Assembly (NCBI RefSeq): GCF_003290185.1
Contig: NZ_QNFY01000006.1
Location: forward strand, 186,001-250,000
Direction: 5' to 3'
Source: Chryseobacterium lathyri
GTDB taxonomy: Bacteria; Bacteroidota; Bacteroidia; Flavobacteriales; Weeksellaceae
Length of the DNA: 64,000 bases
Shown: positions 24,266-33,905 of the stretch, piece after piece
Position numbering within the stretch: position 1 is the first letter of the stretch
How the letters are laid out: each line of letters starts with the position of its first letter
Program-made: the position numbers and the translations under genes
Notes under the pieces: generated by a model
Databases searched by the model: none
Told to the model about the DNA's origin: nothing
Seen by the model: only the letters and a program-made list of their open reading frames with translations

Positions 24266-24877
24266 ATGAACAGCCTGTTTGAAGAAATATCAGAATATCC
24301 TTTGAATATTCTTCCGCGTGACGGAACCGTCCATTATTATGGAAAAGTTTTTAGTAAGGAAAAATCAGATTTTTTCTATGAATATCTGCTGAGTCAGATC
24401 CCCTGGGAAAATGACGAGGCAATGATCTTCGGTAAATTAATTTTGACAAAAAGGAAAGTAGCATGGTTTGGCGAGAGAGCTTTTGAATATACCTATTCAA
24501 AACGGACAAAATTGGCGAAATTCTGGACTCCGGAACTATTGGAATTAAAGAAAAAATGTGAAGAGGTTTCAGGCGAAATTTATAATTCCTGTCTTCTTAA
24601 TTTATATCACGACGGAAGTGAGGGAATGGCATATCACAGTGATGGCGAAACTGATCTTAAAAAACACGGTGCTATTGCTTCTCTGACTTTTGGGGCGGAA
24701 AGAAAATTTTTATTTAAACATAAAACAACCAAAGAGAAAGTAGAAATATTCCTTGAAAACGGTAGTTTGCTGGTCATGAAAGGAACAACTCAAGAAAACT
24801 GGCTGCACAGACTGCCGCCAACCACCAAAGTGAAAACGCCACGGGTGAATCTTACGTTCAGAACGATTGAGGAATAA
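24266..24877 (+). CDS. alkB: AlkB-family DNA alkylation repair dioxygenase
   Basis: The 203-residue protein has the Fe(II)/2-oxoglutarate double-stranded beta helix: iron ligands H124 and D126 in AYHSDGE, H181 in NWLHRLP, and the 2-oxoglutarate arginines in PRVNLTFR (R193, R199). It oxidatively removes 1-methyladenine and 3-methylcytosine from DNA. The layout is close to the ALKBH2/3-like short AlkB rather than E. coli AlkB. The neighbour upstream is the Ada-like protein, a functional match. A terminator-like hairpin with an imperfect AAAGATG/CATCTTT stem follows at about 24885-24918. Confidence 0.92.
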   Translation: MNSLFEEISEYPLNILPRDGTVHYYGKVFSKEKSDFFYEYLLSQIPWENDEAMIFGKLILTKRKVAWFGERAFEYTYSKRTKLAKFWTPELLELKKKCEEVSGEIYNSCLLNLYHDGSEGMAYHSDGETDLKKHGAIASLTFGAERKFLFKHKTTKEKVEIFLENGSLLVMKGTTQENWLHRLPPTTKVKTPRVNLTFRTIEE

Positions 24878-24975
24878 AAAAAGATGATAGTTTCGGGAGC
24901 CTCAGCCACCATCTTTTGTACAGAAATTATTAACGTCTGTTGAGTGAGGTTCTTGAAGTCAGCCGGTCCATAATA

Positions 24976-25016
24976 AAAAATCCGGTCGCTGAGGTTTCCC
25001 AAACGACCGGATTTTT
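24976..25016. terminator. Bidirectional terminator between alkB and the hydrolase gene
   Basis: AAAAATCCGGTCG (24976-24988) pairs perfectly with CGACCGGATTTTT (25004-25016) around a 15-base loop; A and T tracts flank it on both strands. Confidence 0.85.
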
Positions 25017-25079
25017 ATGTTTTCTGATATATATCTATACTTGACTGGTGACTAAGGTTCTCGAAGCTACCATTTCTTT

Positions 25080-26939
25080 CTATTTCAATACTTCAGCTTC
25101 AATAGAGCTGTCATTATACACCTTGATGAAGGCTTTCGTATAATCGTCTTTCGTTGCAAAATTTGGATTCTCCATAAATTTCTGAGGGTTGATGGCAAAA
25201 AGCGGCCACCAGGTGCTGCTGATCTGGATCTGGATCTTGTGTCCTTTTTTGAAAGTATGCATCACATCCTGCAGCCTGAAATTCACTGCAGTTTTCTGGT
25301 TGGGAACCAATGCTTCCCCTTTTTCTCTTGAATTTCTGAATCTGGCAGGCATGATCTCACTTCTTACCATTTGATGGTAGTTTGGATAAATCACACCATC
25401 TTTCTTCTCTGCAGGTTTAAAATCTTCAGGGTAAACATCAATCAGCTTTATTGCAAAATCTGCATCTGTAGAAGTGGAAGCAATATTCAGTTTAGCCATA
25501 ATCTCTCCCGCAAAACTGATGTCTTCCGTCAAAATATCTGTTGTAAACGTCAGAACGTCCGGTCTGCCCACTGCAAATCTCTGATCTTCCGACATATAAT
25601 TTTTAGGAGTAAAGCCATTGAAGTCTTTCAGATTGTCAGAGCTTAAAACCGGATTGTTCGGGTCGCTGTAGTATTCTGAAAAGCCTTGTCCTGCTGTTTT
25701 TTTCAATGTTCCGTCAGTTAAATAAAAACTGATTTTCTGGGCATTCTTCGGAGGATAAGAGGCAAATTCTCTCCATTCTTTAGATCCTGTATCATACATC
25801 AGAGCTTCCGGAAGCCCGGCATCCTCTTTTGTGTTTCCTTTTAAATAATGATTGAAAAATTTAGTTTCAATATTTTTCTGATAATACGTTGCAATGCTAT
25901 CTCCAAAATAGATTTGGTTGTGGAAATGTTTTCCCTGCTCCTGTGCCCATGCTCCGTGAGAGAAAGGACCCATCACAATGGTGTTTTTAGCTTTTGGGCT
26001 TGTCTTTTCTATGGTTTTGTAAATATTCAGTGGTCCTGAAAGATCTTCTGCATCAAACCAGCCTCCAACAGTCATTACTGCATGGTTTACATTCTTTAAA
26101 TGGGGAAGAAGACTTCTTTTCTGCCAGTATTCATCATAGTTAGGATGGTTCATAATCTCCGTCATAAAGAAGTTGTTCTTGTAGTATTTTTCGTAGCCAT
26201 CCTTTAAAGTTCCCATATCCCTATAGAACTTAAGGCCGTCTTCCGAAGTTTGCTTTACGAAAGTATCCATATACCAGGCTTTGTTTTCAGGCTTTGTCTT
26301 CTGAATCCCAAAAACAGGAAAGGTTCTGAAATATCCCAGCATGAATCTGCCGTTGTGAAGAAAATCATCATTCCAGAAGTCCGAAATAGGAGCCTGGGGA
26401 GAGGAAGCTACCAAAGCCGGGTGCTGTGCCAGTATGCCTGCCGCTGTATAAAATCCCGGATATGAAGTTCCGTATTGTCCTGCCTTACCGTTATTGTCTT
26501 TGATATTCTTTAAAAGCCATTCTATGGTATCATAAGTATCCGTGCTTTCGTCCACATCTTTTTTGGTTTTGCGGTCCACCTGAGGGGTCATATTGGTAAA
26601 AGTACCTTCACTCATGTATCTTCCGCGGACATCCTGGAAGACAAAAATATACTTATCCTTCATCAGGAACTGGTTAGGCCCCAGTTTGGTTCTGTATTCA
26701 TTTTCTCCGTAAGGAGCAATGCTGTAGCAGGTTCTCTGCATCAGGAAAGGATATTTGTTCTTATTTGAAATATCTTTCGGAATATATACCGCTGTGAAAA
26801 GCTTTACTCCGTCACGCATTGGGATATAGAATTCCTTTTTGGTGAAATTATTTTTTACGAAAGTATCCTTCTGGTCTGTACTCTGTGCAATTCCAAGGAT
26901 AAAAAAGAAAATAAATAAAATTGAAATATGGATCTTCAT
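25080..26939 (-). CDS. CocE/NonD family hydrolase (X-Pro peptidase/acylase type)
   Basis: The 619-residue secreted enzyme has a signal peptide (ILFIFFFILGIAQS), an alpha/beta-hydrolase domain with nucleophile serine in GQYGTSYPGF, an acid/His region (GGWFDAEDL and MGPFSHGAW), and a C-terminal jelly-roll domain (about 400-610; segment PEDFKPAEKKDGVIYPNYH). This is the domain order of PepX/CocE/glutaryl-7-ACA acylases. Substrates may be prolyl peptides, esters or amides. It stands alone with a terminator-like region on each side. Confidence 0.9.
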   Translation of the reverse strand: MKIHISILFIFFFILGIAQSTDQKDTFVKNNFTKKEFYIPMRDGVKLFTAVYIPKDISNKNKYPFLMQRTCYSIAPYGENEYRTKLGPNQFLMKDKYIFVFQDVRGRYMSEGTFTNMTPQVDRKTKKDVDESTDTYDTIEWLLKNIKDNNGKAGQYGTSYPGFYTAAGILAQHPALVASSPQAPISDFWNDDFLHNGRFMLGYFRTFPVFGIQKTKPENKAWYMDTFVKQTSEDGLKFYRDMGTLKDGYEKYYKNNFFMTEIMNHPNYDEYWQKRSLLPHLKNVNHAVMTVGGWFDAEDLSGPLNIYKTIEKTSPKAKNTIVMGPFSHGAWAQEQGKHFHNQIYFGDSIATYYQKNIETKFFNHYLKGNTKEDAGLPEALMYDTGSKEWREFASYPPKNAQKISFYLTDGTLKKTAGQGFSEYYSDPNNPVLSSDNLKDFNGFTPKNYMSEDQRFAVGRPDVLTFTTDILTEDISFAGEIMAKLNIASTSTDADFAIKLIDVYPEDFKPAEKKDGVIYPNYHQMVRSEIMPARFRNSREKGEALVPNQKTAVNFRLQDVMHTFKKGHKIQIQISSTWWPLFAINPQKFMENPNFATKDDYTKAFIKVYNDSSIEAEVLK

Positions 26940-27082
26940 AAATAAAATTTACCGCTAATTTAGAAATAAAATGGCTTTAATATACCTTATAGCCACAATC
27001 TTTCAATGGAAAATAGAAGGAAATAAAAAACTATAAAGCTCTCAAAGTATAAACACCTGCTGGATCTGTGGTAAATTATAAA

Positions 27083-27110
27083 AAAAACATCCCCATTTGG
27101 GGATGTTTCG
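27083..27110 (-). terminator. Terminator of the BON/SH3 operon
   Basis: AAACATCCCC (27085-27094) pairs with GGGGATGTTT (27099-27108), loop ATTT; on the minus strand a T tract follows. Confidence 0.85.
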
Positions 27111-27143
27111 TAAATATTTATTGAAGATTAACTATTTGAAAAA

Positions 27144-27563
27144 TTAAGCTTTTAAATATCTTGAATAAGCATAACCTTCCTGACCGTCATCAGTTTTCAC
27201 TTTCCACCAGTCATCAGAAGTCTGCTCGATCAAAGTTACCGATGACCCTTTTGCCGCTTTTCCTACTACAGCAGCCTCAGTAGAAGGCTCCTGTCTGATG
27301 TTCAGATTAGAATCTTCCGTAGCTACCGTTAAAGAAGCTCCTGAAGTTAATCCTGCTACCTGTACATCAATATTGATATCTGAAGCCGAATAAGTAGAAT
27401 CAATAGTTCCTAAAGCATTCCATACTGCATCTTTCGCTGCTGTGCTGGAAGCATTTCCAGTAACATAAAGAATACCATCCTGCTCCTGAACCTGAAGGTT
27501 AGAAATTCCTGCAGACTGAGCTGCTGAAACTACACTTGAATATTTATCTTGTAATGTGCTCAT
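27144..27563 (-). CDS. BON-like plus SH3b domain protein
   Basis: The 139-residue protein has no signal peptide (MSTLQDKYSSVVSAAQ). Residues about 5-70 look like a BON-type domain (VQEQDGILYVTGNASSTAAK), and residues about 75-139 an SH3b domain (LNIRQEPSTEAAVVGKAAKG, then DDWWKVKTDDGQEGYAYSRY). SH3b domains usually bind cell-wall peptides, so a cytosolic position would be odd. The gene lies 7 bases downstream of the BON lipoprotein and surely shares its transcript; how the protein would reach the envelope is unclear. Confidence 0.75.
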   Translation of the reverse strand: MSTLQDKYSSVVSAAQSAGISNLQVQEQDGILYVTGNASSTAAKDAVWNALGTIDSTYSASDINIDVQVAGLTSGASLTVATEDSNLNIRQEPSTEAAVVGKAAKGSSVTLIEQTSDDWWKVKTDDGQEGYAYSRYLKA

Positions 27564-27570
27564 CTTAAAA

Positions 27571-28059
27571 TTATTTTACCACTAGGTTATTGTTATACTT
27601 TCCGATTTTCAAAGCATCTACAGATTCTTTGATTTTTCTTGCCTGAGGGCCTGAAACATTTCCTGTAAGTGTAAGCTGTCCGTTTACAACCTCTACTTTT
27701 ACAGATGGGAAATCTTTAACAGCATCCTGAACTTTTTTCTGAACCGCCGGATCTACAGCAGATGCTGTTTCCACTGGTGCAGCTGTAACCGGAGCAGCTA
27801 CAGTAGACATATCCATCACTTCTTTTACACCATTAATTGCTTTTAATTTTGCAATCATAGCATCTTTAGACTGCTGATCTTCGAAAGTTCCGCTTAAATG
27901 AGCTACTCCTTCTTTTACTTCTACAGAAGCATTGGGATTAGAAGTTACCACAGTTGTAGCCTGAGTCTGAAGATCGGCATCTGAAATTTTCTTTTTGCAA
28001 GACACCGCTCCAAAAGATATAGCTACAGCTAATGCAGCCATTGCGATAGTTTTTTTCAT
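27571..28059 (-). CDS. BON-domain lipoprotein
   Basis: The 162-residue protein has a signal peptide with lipobox (FGAVSCKKK, Cys about 21) and two BON domains: the first ending around NGVKEVMDMS and the second with NGQLTLTGNVSGPQARK. BON domains bind phospholipids and stabilise the envelope, as in OsmY. It precedes the BON/SH3b gene by 7 bases. A candidate -7 box (complement of 28092-28099, TACATTTG) lies upstream. Confidence 0.8.
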   Translation of the reverse strand: MKKTIAMAALAVAISFGAVSCKKKISDADLQTQATTVVTSNPNASVEVKEGVAHLSGTFEDQQSKDAMIAKLKAINGVKEVMDMSTVAAPVTAAPVETASAVDPAVQKKVQDAVKDFPSVKVEVVNGQLTLTGNVSGPQARKIKESVDALKIGKYNNNLVVK

Positions 28060-28233
28060 AGTTGTATATTTATTAATGTTGTTAATACAATCAAATGTAA
28101 TAATAAAATTTGTACCAAAATAATAAAAGCTTAATAAATGTTTCTTAATTTTTTTACAATATTTTCGGAATCAGTGATTTAATTTTAATGTATTATAAAC
28201 TTAACCCAATCTTAACCGAATTCAGACAAAATC

Positions 28234-28262
28234 TTGTACCAATTGAAAAACTATTATATTTG
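28234..28262 (+). promoter_or_regulatory. Promoter for the symporter operon
   Basis: TTG at 28234-28236, an 18-base spacer and TATATTTG at 28255-28262, 19 bases before the ATG of the symporter. Confidence 0.65.
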
Positions 28263-28281
28263 TGGGAATTGAACTATTTAT

Positions 28282-29532
28282 ATGAAAGGACAGAATAAAC
28301 TTTTTATTGCCATTATCATTGCGCTTATCCTGGGAGTAGGAATCGGAGGTCTGGTACACGTACAGTATCCTGAAAGTGCCGAACCGTTTTCCAAAAACAT
28401 CAAACTGTTGGGAACCATTTTTATCAGGCTCGTACAGATGATTATTGCACCGTTGGTTTTTACTACGCTCGTCGTTGGAATTGCCAAAATGAGTGATATC
28501 AAAATGATCGGGAGGGTAGGAACAAAAGCCATGCTGTGGTTTATCAGTGCTTCCTTGGTTTCTCTTTTTATAGGACTGGTATTGGTCAACTGGCTGGAGC
28601 CGGGACATGTAACCAAACTGCCTATCCAGGATGCAGCTGCCGCAGAAGATCTTTTAAAAAGCAGTAAAGGGTTTTCCCTGGAAGACTTCGTAAAGCATAT
28701 GATCCCTAAAAGTTTATTTGAAGCTTTTGCTACCAATGAGGTGCTTCAGATTGTTGTCTTTTCCATTATGTTTGGGGTAGCCCTTGCTAATTTAGGAGAA
28801 GAGTATTCAAAGCCGGTAGTTAAACTTTTTGATATTATTGCCCATGCTATTCTTAAAATGGTAGGCTATATCATGTGGTTTGCACCACTTGGAGTTTTGG
28901 GAGCTATTGCTGCCGTAGTGGCCATGAACGGGTTTGAAATATTCAAAGTTTATGCAATTTACCTGAGAGACTTTTTCTTTGCATTGGGTGTACTTTGGCT
29001 TGTTCTTCTATTGGTAGGCTATCTGATCTTAGGCAACCGTCTTTTCGAACTCCTTAAAAGAATAAAAGCCCCGTTACTGATTGCTTTTTCAACAACAAGT
29101 TCAGAAGCCGTATTTCCAAAACTGGTGGAAGAGCTTGAAAGATTTGGATGTAACAATAGAGTTGTATCTTTCATCCTGCCTTTAGGATATTCATTCAACC
29201 TTGACGGAAGTATGATGTATATGACGTTCGCCTCCATTTTCATTGCCCAGATCTATGGTATTGAAATGGAAATTGGGCAGCAGATCACAATGCTTTTAGT
29301 TCTGATGCTTACGTCGAAAGGAATTGCAGGAGTTCCGAGAGCTTCTTTGGTGATTATCGTGGCAACATGTTCCATGTTCGGAATTCCGCCGGAAGGTATC
29401 GCTTTGATCCTGCCGATCGACCATTTCTGTGATATGGGAAGAAGTATGACAAATGTATTAGGAAATGCATTGGCCACTTCCGCTGTTTCCAAATGGGAAG
29501 GACAGCTTGAAAATACACCTCAGGAAGTTTAA
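28282..29532 (+). CDS. Dicarboxylate/amino acid:cation symporter (GltP/GltT family)
   Basis: The 416-residue protein has eight predicted helices and the two re-entrant hairpin motifs of the DAACS family: the serine-rich STTSSEAVFPKL (HP1) and SFNLDGSMMYM (the NMDGT-like sequence of TM7). Family members import glutamate, aspartate or C4-dicarboxylates with Na+ or H+. The next gene starts 6 bases after the stop and a third follows, so the operon joins uptake with a dioxygenase-like enzyme of unknown substrate. Confidence 0.93.
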   Translation: MKGQNKLFIAIIIALILGVGIGGLVHVQYPESAEPFSKNIKLLGTIFIRLVQMIIAPLVFTTLVVGIAKMSDIKMIGRVGTKAMLWFISASLVSLFIGLVLVNWLEPGHVTKLPIQDAAAAEDLLKSSKGFSLEDFVKHMIPKSLFEAFATNEVLQIVVFSIMFGVALANLGEEYSKPVVKLFDIIAHAILKMVGYIMWFAPLGVLGAIAAVVAMNGFEIFKVYAIYLRDFFFALGVLWLVLLLVGYLILGNRLFELLKRIKAPLLIAFSTTSSEAVFPKLVEELERFGCNNRVVSFILPLGYSFNLDGSMMYMTFASIFIAQIYGIEMEIGQQITMLLVLMLTSKGIAGVPRASLVIIVATCSMFGIPPEGIALILPIDHFCDMGRSMTNVLGNALATSAVSKWEGQLENTPQEV

Positions 29533-29538
29533 TCGCAC

Positions 29539-30261
29539 ATGACAAAACAATATATAGAGAATCATAGACAATATTTCCTTACAAAAGGCCTTACCGTAAT
29601 CAATTCGGTCTTTTCTGATGATGAGATTGAAAAGATCGCAAAGAGCATTCGAAATGCTGATAAATCGAGAGAGAATTTCAGAAAATCCGATGACCTTTTT
29701 GCTGTAAGACAGTTCCTGAAAGAAATTCCGGAGGTTAAAGATCTGATATTTAACGATACCATTAAAACCATTGTAAGAAAACTCTTCGGAGAAAAGTATT
29801 TTGCTGTAAAAAGCATTTATTTTGACAAACCGGAAACCTCAAACTGGTATGTGGCGTATCATCAGGATCTGACAATTTCGGTAGATAAAAAGCTGGAAAT
29901 GGAGGGTTTCGGGCCTTGGACCACTAAAAAAGATCAGTTTGCTGTACAGCCGCCTCTGTCGTTTCTTGAGAACATATGTACCATCAGGATCCATCTGGAT
30001 GATACGGATGAATATAACGGAGCGTTGAAAGTTATTCCGGGATCTCACACCAAAGGAATCTACAGACCGGAAGCGATAGACTGGAGTAAGGAAACGGAAA
30101 GATTCTGTGATGTACAGAAGGGTGGGGTCATGATTATGAAACCCCTTACGCTTCACGGTTCCAACAGAACTACCGATGGCAGGAGAAGAAGAGTGATCCA
30201 CATAGAATTTTCTGATATGGAGCTGCCACAGGGACTAAAATGGTCTGAAAAATTAAATTAA
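29539..30261 (+). CDS. Phytanoyl-CoA dioxygenase-family protein
   Basis: The 240-residue protein has the Fe(II)/2-oxoglutarate core of the PhyH family: iron ligands in AYHQDLTIS (HxD) and in KPLTLHGSNRT, and the arginine a few residues later (RRRRVIHIEF). It lacks a CoA-binding extension; bacterial members hydroxylate varied small molecules, including ectoine and amino acid derivatives. The symporter directly upstream may import its substrate; this is inference. Confidence 0.88.
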   Translation: MTKQYIENHRQYFLTKGLTVINSVFSDDEIEKIAKSIRNADKSRENFRKSDDLFAVRQFLKEIPEVKDLIFNDTIKTIVRKLFGEKYFAVKSIYFDKPETSNWYVAYHQDLTISVDKKLEMEGFGPWTTKKDQFAVQPPLSFLENICTIRIHLDDTDEYNGALKVIPGSHTKGIYRPEAIDWSKETERFCDVQKGGVMIMKPLTLHGSNRTTDGRRRRVIHIEFSDMELPQGLKWSEKLN

Positions 30262-30274
30262 AATCAGCTATAAA

Positions 30275-30874
30275 ATGGTATCAGACGAAAATCAATTTCC
30301 GGCCATTGATTCAAAAACTTCTAAAGGCTTGACTTTGGCTATTAAAGTTTTTTTTTCAATATTCGCCATATTGACACCGCTGATGATGATTTTAATGGTA
30401 TGGTTTACCTTAGCTTCAAACAGCATTAAGTTTGAAATAAAAATTTTAATTGTTGTATTAGCGATATTAGTTATTGGTTTATTTGTATGGCTTCTGATGG
30501 TACAAATAAGAGAAAAATCAACCACCAAAATAATTCGGGCAACGGTTGACAAAACAGGAATTCATCATTATAGTAATCAGGGCTTAGTAAAATCAATACA
30601 GTATAGTCAACTGATGTCAAATCCTGAAAACGGAGAATATGATATTTTTATATATCTTGACCAGAGCGATACTGATATGGATTTGTGTTTTTATGTATTC
30701 GATGATGCGGTAAATAAAGTGGTAAGGAAAGCATTATTCATAGAAGGAGATATTGTAATTACTAATGGAAACTCATTAAAAAAACATTTCCTAAAAGGAA
30801 TTAGTATGTTCAGGCCTGATTTGAAAATTGCGCCCGGTGTCTTGGATTTGTATAATCTAAAGAAAAACTTATAG
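30275..30874 (+). CDS. Membrane protein of unknown function
   Basis: The 199-residue protein has two adjacent helices (VFFSIFAILTPLMMILMVWF and ILIVVLAILVIGLFVWLL, about residues 25-85) and a soluble C-terminal half with beta character (STTKIIRATVDKTGIHHYSN). This gives a short membrane hairpin with a cytoplasmic domain. I recognise no family. It follows the dioxygenase gene by 13 bases and ends at a terminator, so it belongs to the operon. Confidence 0.7.
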   Translation: MVSDENQFPAIDSKTSKGLTLAIKVFFSIFAILTPLMMILMVWFTLASNSIKFEIKILIVVLAILVIGLFVWLLMVQIREKSTTKIIRATVDKTGIHHYSNQGLVKSIQYSQLMSNPENGEYDIFIYLDQSDTDMDLCFYVFDDAVNKVVRKALFIEGDIVITNGNSLKKHFLKGISMFRPDLKIAPGVLDLYNLKKNL

Positions 30875-30882
30875 ACACCTAT

Positions 30883-30917
30883 AAAAAATGCACTTCGAAA
30901 TTGAAGTGCATTTTTTT
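30883..30917. terminator. Bidirectional terminator after the symporter operon
   Basis: AAAAAATGCACTTC (30883-30896) pairs with GAAGTGCATTTTTT (30903-30916) around a 6-base loop. It serves the plus operon and lies downstream of the GH92 gene on the other strand. Confidence 0.85.
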
Positions 30918-30993
30918 GATTAGTAAAGATAGAGTTAATAAAATTGAAATTCAGCCATCTTAGATTGCTGTTTTCCAGTTTCTTTACCATTAA

Positions 30994-33795
30994 TTATTTA
31001 ACAGAAATCTCATCAATAAAAATATAAGACTCACCGCCAGCTCCCTGATGCCATTCCGGAAGCTTTCCGAAGTAGTACGCTTTTACCTTGATGTATCGGG
31101 TTTCCGTCGGAAGAATTTCTGTTCCGAAATCCCTGATCTGTACTTTTTCATCTTTAGGATCTATGGTAGTATCTAAAGTTTTCAGAAGAACAAAGTCTTT
31201 TCCGTTCATGGAAGCATAATATTCCACTTTTTTAGGCATCAGGATCCAGGCTCTGCTGTCCTGAAGATAGGTGGATGATAATTTAGTAATCTGTTGTGGA
31301 GATTTTAAATCGATCACTGCTTCAAAATCCTGTCCCTGATAGCCGTGCCATTCACCCTTTCTCCAGTTCACATCACCGTTAATGCCGTCGATCAGAGCCA
31401 GTTTTCCATTGGCGGTATATTGCGGGTTAACTTTTGAATTGATAGTAATATCCCAATAATTGGGTCTTCTGTTGAAATTGGCTACAGTAACAGAGCTTTT
31501 TTCTCCATTTCTTTCCGAATAGGCAAGAACCTGAGTGGTTTTGCTGATGGTGAAAGGTCCTTTATAGGCTGTGAAGGTTTTTCTTACGTTAGCATCGCTT
31601 TCGCTTAGGGTCATATAATAGACTTTATCAGCAGGGTTCAGTGGAGTGATCTGTACTTTTGCGGAAAAATCGAAGATCCTGTCGGAGGCAATAACTGGTG
31701 CCGGAGTCAGCTGTGTATATTTAAAATCTTTTGACGGCTTGCTGTTTTCAAAACCTAATTTCTGCAGTTCGGATCTGCTGGTGTTCTTGCTGATCACTTT
31801 TGTACTGCCGTCTTCCAGATGAATTTTAACTTCATCAAAATAAGGTGTAGTTGTCTGCCATTCAGGCAATCCCGGCGTTACAGAATAAATTCCCATTGAA
31901 CTTAATATATACCAGGCGCTCATCTGACCACAGTCTTCATTTCCGATAAGCCCGTCCGGCGTATTTTTATAAAAATGATCAAGGATATATTTAATCTTGG
32001 CATCTGTTTTTTCCGGTTTCCCCACATAGTTGTATAAATAAGCAATGTGGTGGCTTGGTTCATTCCCCTGAGCATACTGCCCCATCAATCCTGTGATGTC
32101 TGCCTGCTCTCTTCCCGTTGTTTTATCCGGTGCCGCAAAAATAGCATCAATGAACTGTTCAAATTTTTCCTTTCCGCCATGAGCTGCGATCAGTCCCGGA
32201 ATATCCTGTTGTACCGAATAGGAATAATGCCATGAATTCCCCTCTGTGTAATTATTGTTGACTTCCGCCGGATCAAAAGGTTCATACCAGTTTCCGTTCT
32301 TTCTCGGCTGCATAAAGCCGTTGTTCGGATTGTAAAGATTTTTCCAGCTCTGGGAACGCTTCATGAAATACTGATAATCTTCTTTTTTGCCTAAAATCTT
32401 AGCCATTTGTGCAATACACCAGTCGTCGTAGGCGTATTCTGCCGTTTTTGAAACACTCTCGTGTTCATCATCAATACTGATGTAATTATTCTGTTTATAA
32501 GCATTTAAGCCAAAAATATCCAGCATGGCAGAATTTTTAGACGCATTGAATGCTTGTTCATAATCAAATCCCAGAATGCCTTTCGCCATCGCATCTGCAA
32601 TTACAGAAACAGAATGGTAGCCAATCATGCATTCCGTTTCATTGGAAGCCAGTTCCCAAACCGGAAGTTTTCCGCCCTGCTCATACTGCTTGATAAAAGT
32701 ATTGATGAAATCGGCTGTTCTCTTTCTGTCGATCAGTGTCATCAGCGGATGAGCAGCTCTGAAAGTATCCCAAAGCGAGAATACAGAATAATAATCAAAG
32801 CCTGCTGTTGTATATAGCTTATTGTCTCTGCCTCTGTATTTTCCATCCACATCCATATTGATATTCGGTTGGGTAAAAACATGGTAAAGAGCTGTATAAA
32901 AGACAGAAAGTTTATCCTTATCATCAGATTTTACTTCAATTTTTGACAGTTCCTTATTCCAATCTGTTTCGGCTTGCTTTTTTACGGTTTCAAAATCATT
33001 GGATTTTCCTTCTGCCATCATATTTTTTTCCGTTCCTTCATAACCTGTGGGGGAAATAGCCACTTTTACGCTGATCTTTTCTCCTTTTTTAACATCTCCC
33101 GAAAATGCCAGAGCCAGTTTTGTTCCTGTGAAAAGCTTGTCTTCCTGCTTTCCGTTAACCTCTTTCTTTGAGATTTTCATTGGTTTTGAAAATTCAATTC
33201 TGGCGTAGATATACTGATTGGCTGCCCAAGCTTCACTTCTTCTGAAAACTTCAATAGTTTTGTCATCAATAATCTTTACTTCACCTTCCAGCAGTTTATC
33301 CCTGTGGTTGAGGTCCAGAATAATATTAGCCTTACCCGAATTATTAAAAATATATTCATGGTAACCAACCCTTTTGGTGGTGGTCAGGCGAACATCAATA
33401 TTGTTTTTATCTAACTTGACGGAATAAAATCCTGCAGAAGCCTTTTCATTTTTATGCGAAAATTTTGAAGAATAATCTTTGTAATTAAGGCTTGCATTTC
33501 CCATCGTAGGCATCAGCATAATATCTCCGTAATCCGAAACCCCTGTTCCGTTGAGATGCGTATGCGAAAAACCATAGATCACAGAATCTGAATAATGATA
33601 ACCGCTGCATCCGTCCCAACTCCCGTCTATCCTTGTATCCGGAGAAAGCTGAACCATTCCGAACGGAACAACGGCTCCGGGAAAGGTGTGGCCATGACCT
33701 CCGGTTCCTATAAAAGGATTTACATATTGGGAATAATTCTGGGAATAGATAATCTGGGCAATACATAGTGAGAAAACTGCCAGGCTTTTTTTCAT
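30994..33795 (-). CDS. GH92 family glycosidase (alpha-mannosidase)
   Basis: The 933-residue secreted enzyme has a signal peptide (ending YSQ), the GH92 N-terminal beta domain (YVNPFIGTGGHGHTFPGA, then GFSHTHLNGTG) and the catalytic (alpha/alpha)6 domain with GNEDCGQMSAWYILSSMG, whose glutamate is the catalytic acid in characterised members. After residue 720 are a chitobiase-like segment (CHB_HEX_C type, about 725-800) and a discoidin/F5-8 type C domain (about 810-930). GH92 enzymes are Ca2+-dependent alpha-1,2- (or 1,3-, 1,4-) mannosidases acting on N-glycans; here no SusC/SusD pair or other glycosidase is near. There is no T9SS domain, so it may stay in the periplasm. Confidence 0.94.
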   Translation of the reverse strand: MKKSLAVFSLCIAQIIYSQNYSQYVNPFIGTGGHGHTFPGAVVPFGMVQLSPDTRIDGSWDGCSGYHYSDSVIYGFSHTHLNGTGVSDYGDIMLMPTMGNASLNYKDYSSKFSHKNEKASAGFYSVKLDKNNIDVRLTTTKRVGYHEYIFNNSGKANIILDLNHRDKLLEGEVKIIDDKTIEVFRRSEAWAANQYIYARIEFSKPMKISKKEVNGKQEDKLFTGTKLALAFSGDVKKGEKISVKVAISPTGYEGTEKNMMAEGKSNDFETVKKQAETDWNKELSKIEVKSDDKDKLSVFYTALYHVFTQPNINMDVDGKYRGRDNKLYTTAGFDYYSVFSLWDTFRAAHPLMTLIDRKRTADFINTFIKQYEQGGKLPVWELASNETECMIGYHSVSVIADAMAKGILGFDYEQAFNASKNSAMLDIFGLNAYKQNNYISIDDEHESVSKTAEYAYDDWCIAQMAKILGKKEDYQYFMKRSQSWKNLYNPNNGFMQPRKNGNWYEPFDPAEVNNNYTEGNSWHYSYSVQQDIPGLIAAHGGKEKFEQFIDAIFAAPDKTTGREQADITGLMGQYAQGNEPSHHIAYLYNYVGKPEKTDAKIKYILDHFYKNTPDGLIGNEDCGQMSAWYILSSMGIYSVTPGLPEWQTTTPYFDEVKIHLEDGSTKVISKNTSRSELQKLGFENSKPSKDFKYTQLTPAPVIASDRIFDFSAKVQITPLNPADKVYYMTLSESDANVRKTFTAYKGPFTISKTTQVLAYSERNGEKSSVTVANFNRRPNYWDITINSKVNPQYTANGKLALIDGINGDVNWRKGEWHGYQGQDFEAVIDLKSPQQITKLSSTYLQDSRAWILMPKKVEYYASMNGKDFVLLKTLDTTIDPKDEKVQIRDFGTEILPTETRYIKVKAYYFGKLPEWHQGAGGESYIFIDEISVK

Positions 33796-33905
33796 ATCAT
33801 AATTTTATATCAACGAATATATTGAAAAAACGGCAGAACGGAATGTAATAAAAGAAGACCGGAATTGTGAGAAGCAGGAATAAAACCTGTGCATATTTCG
33901 CAGGA

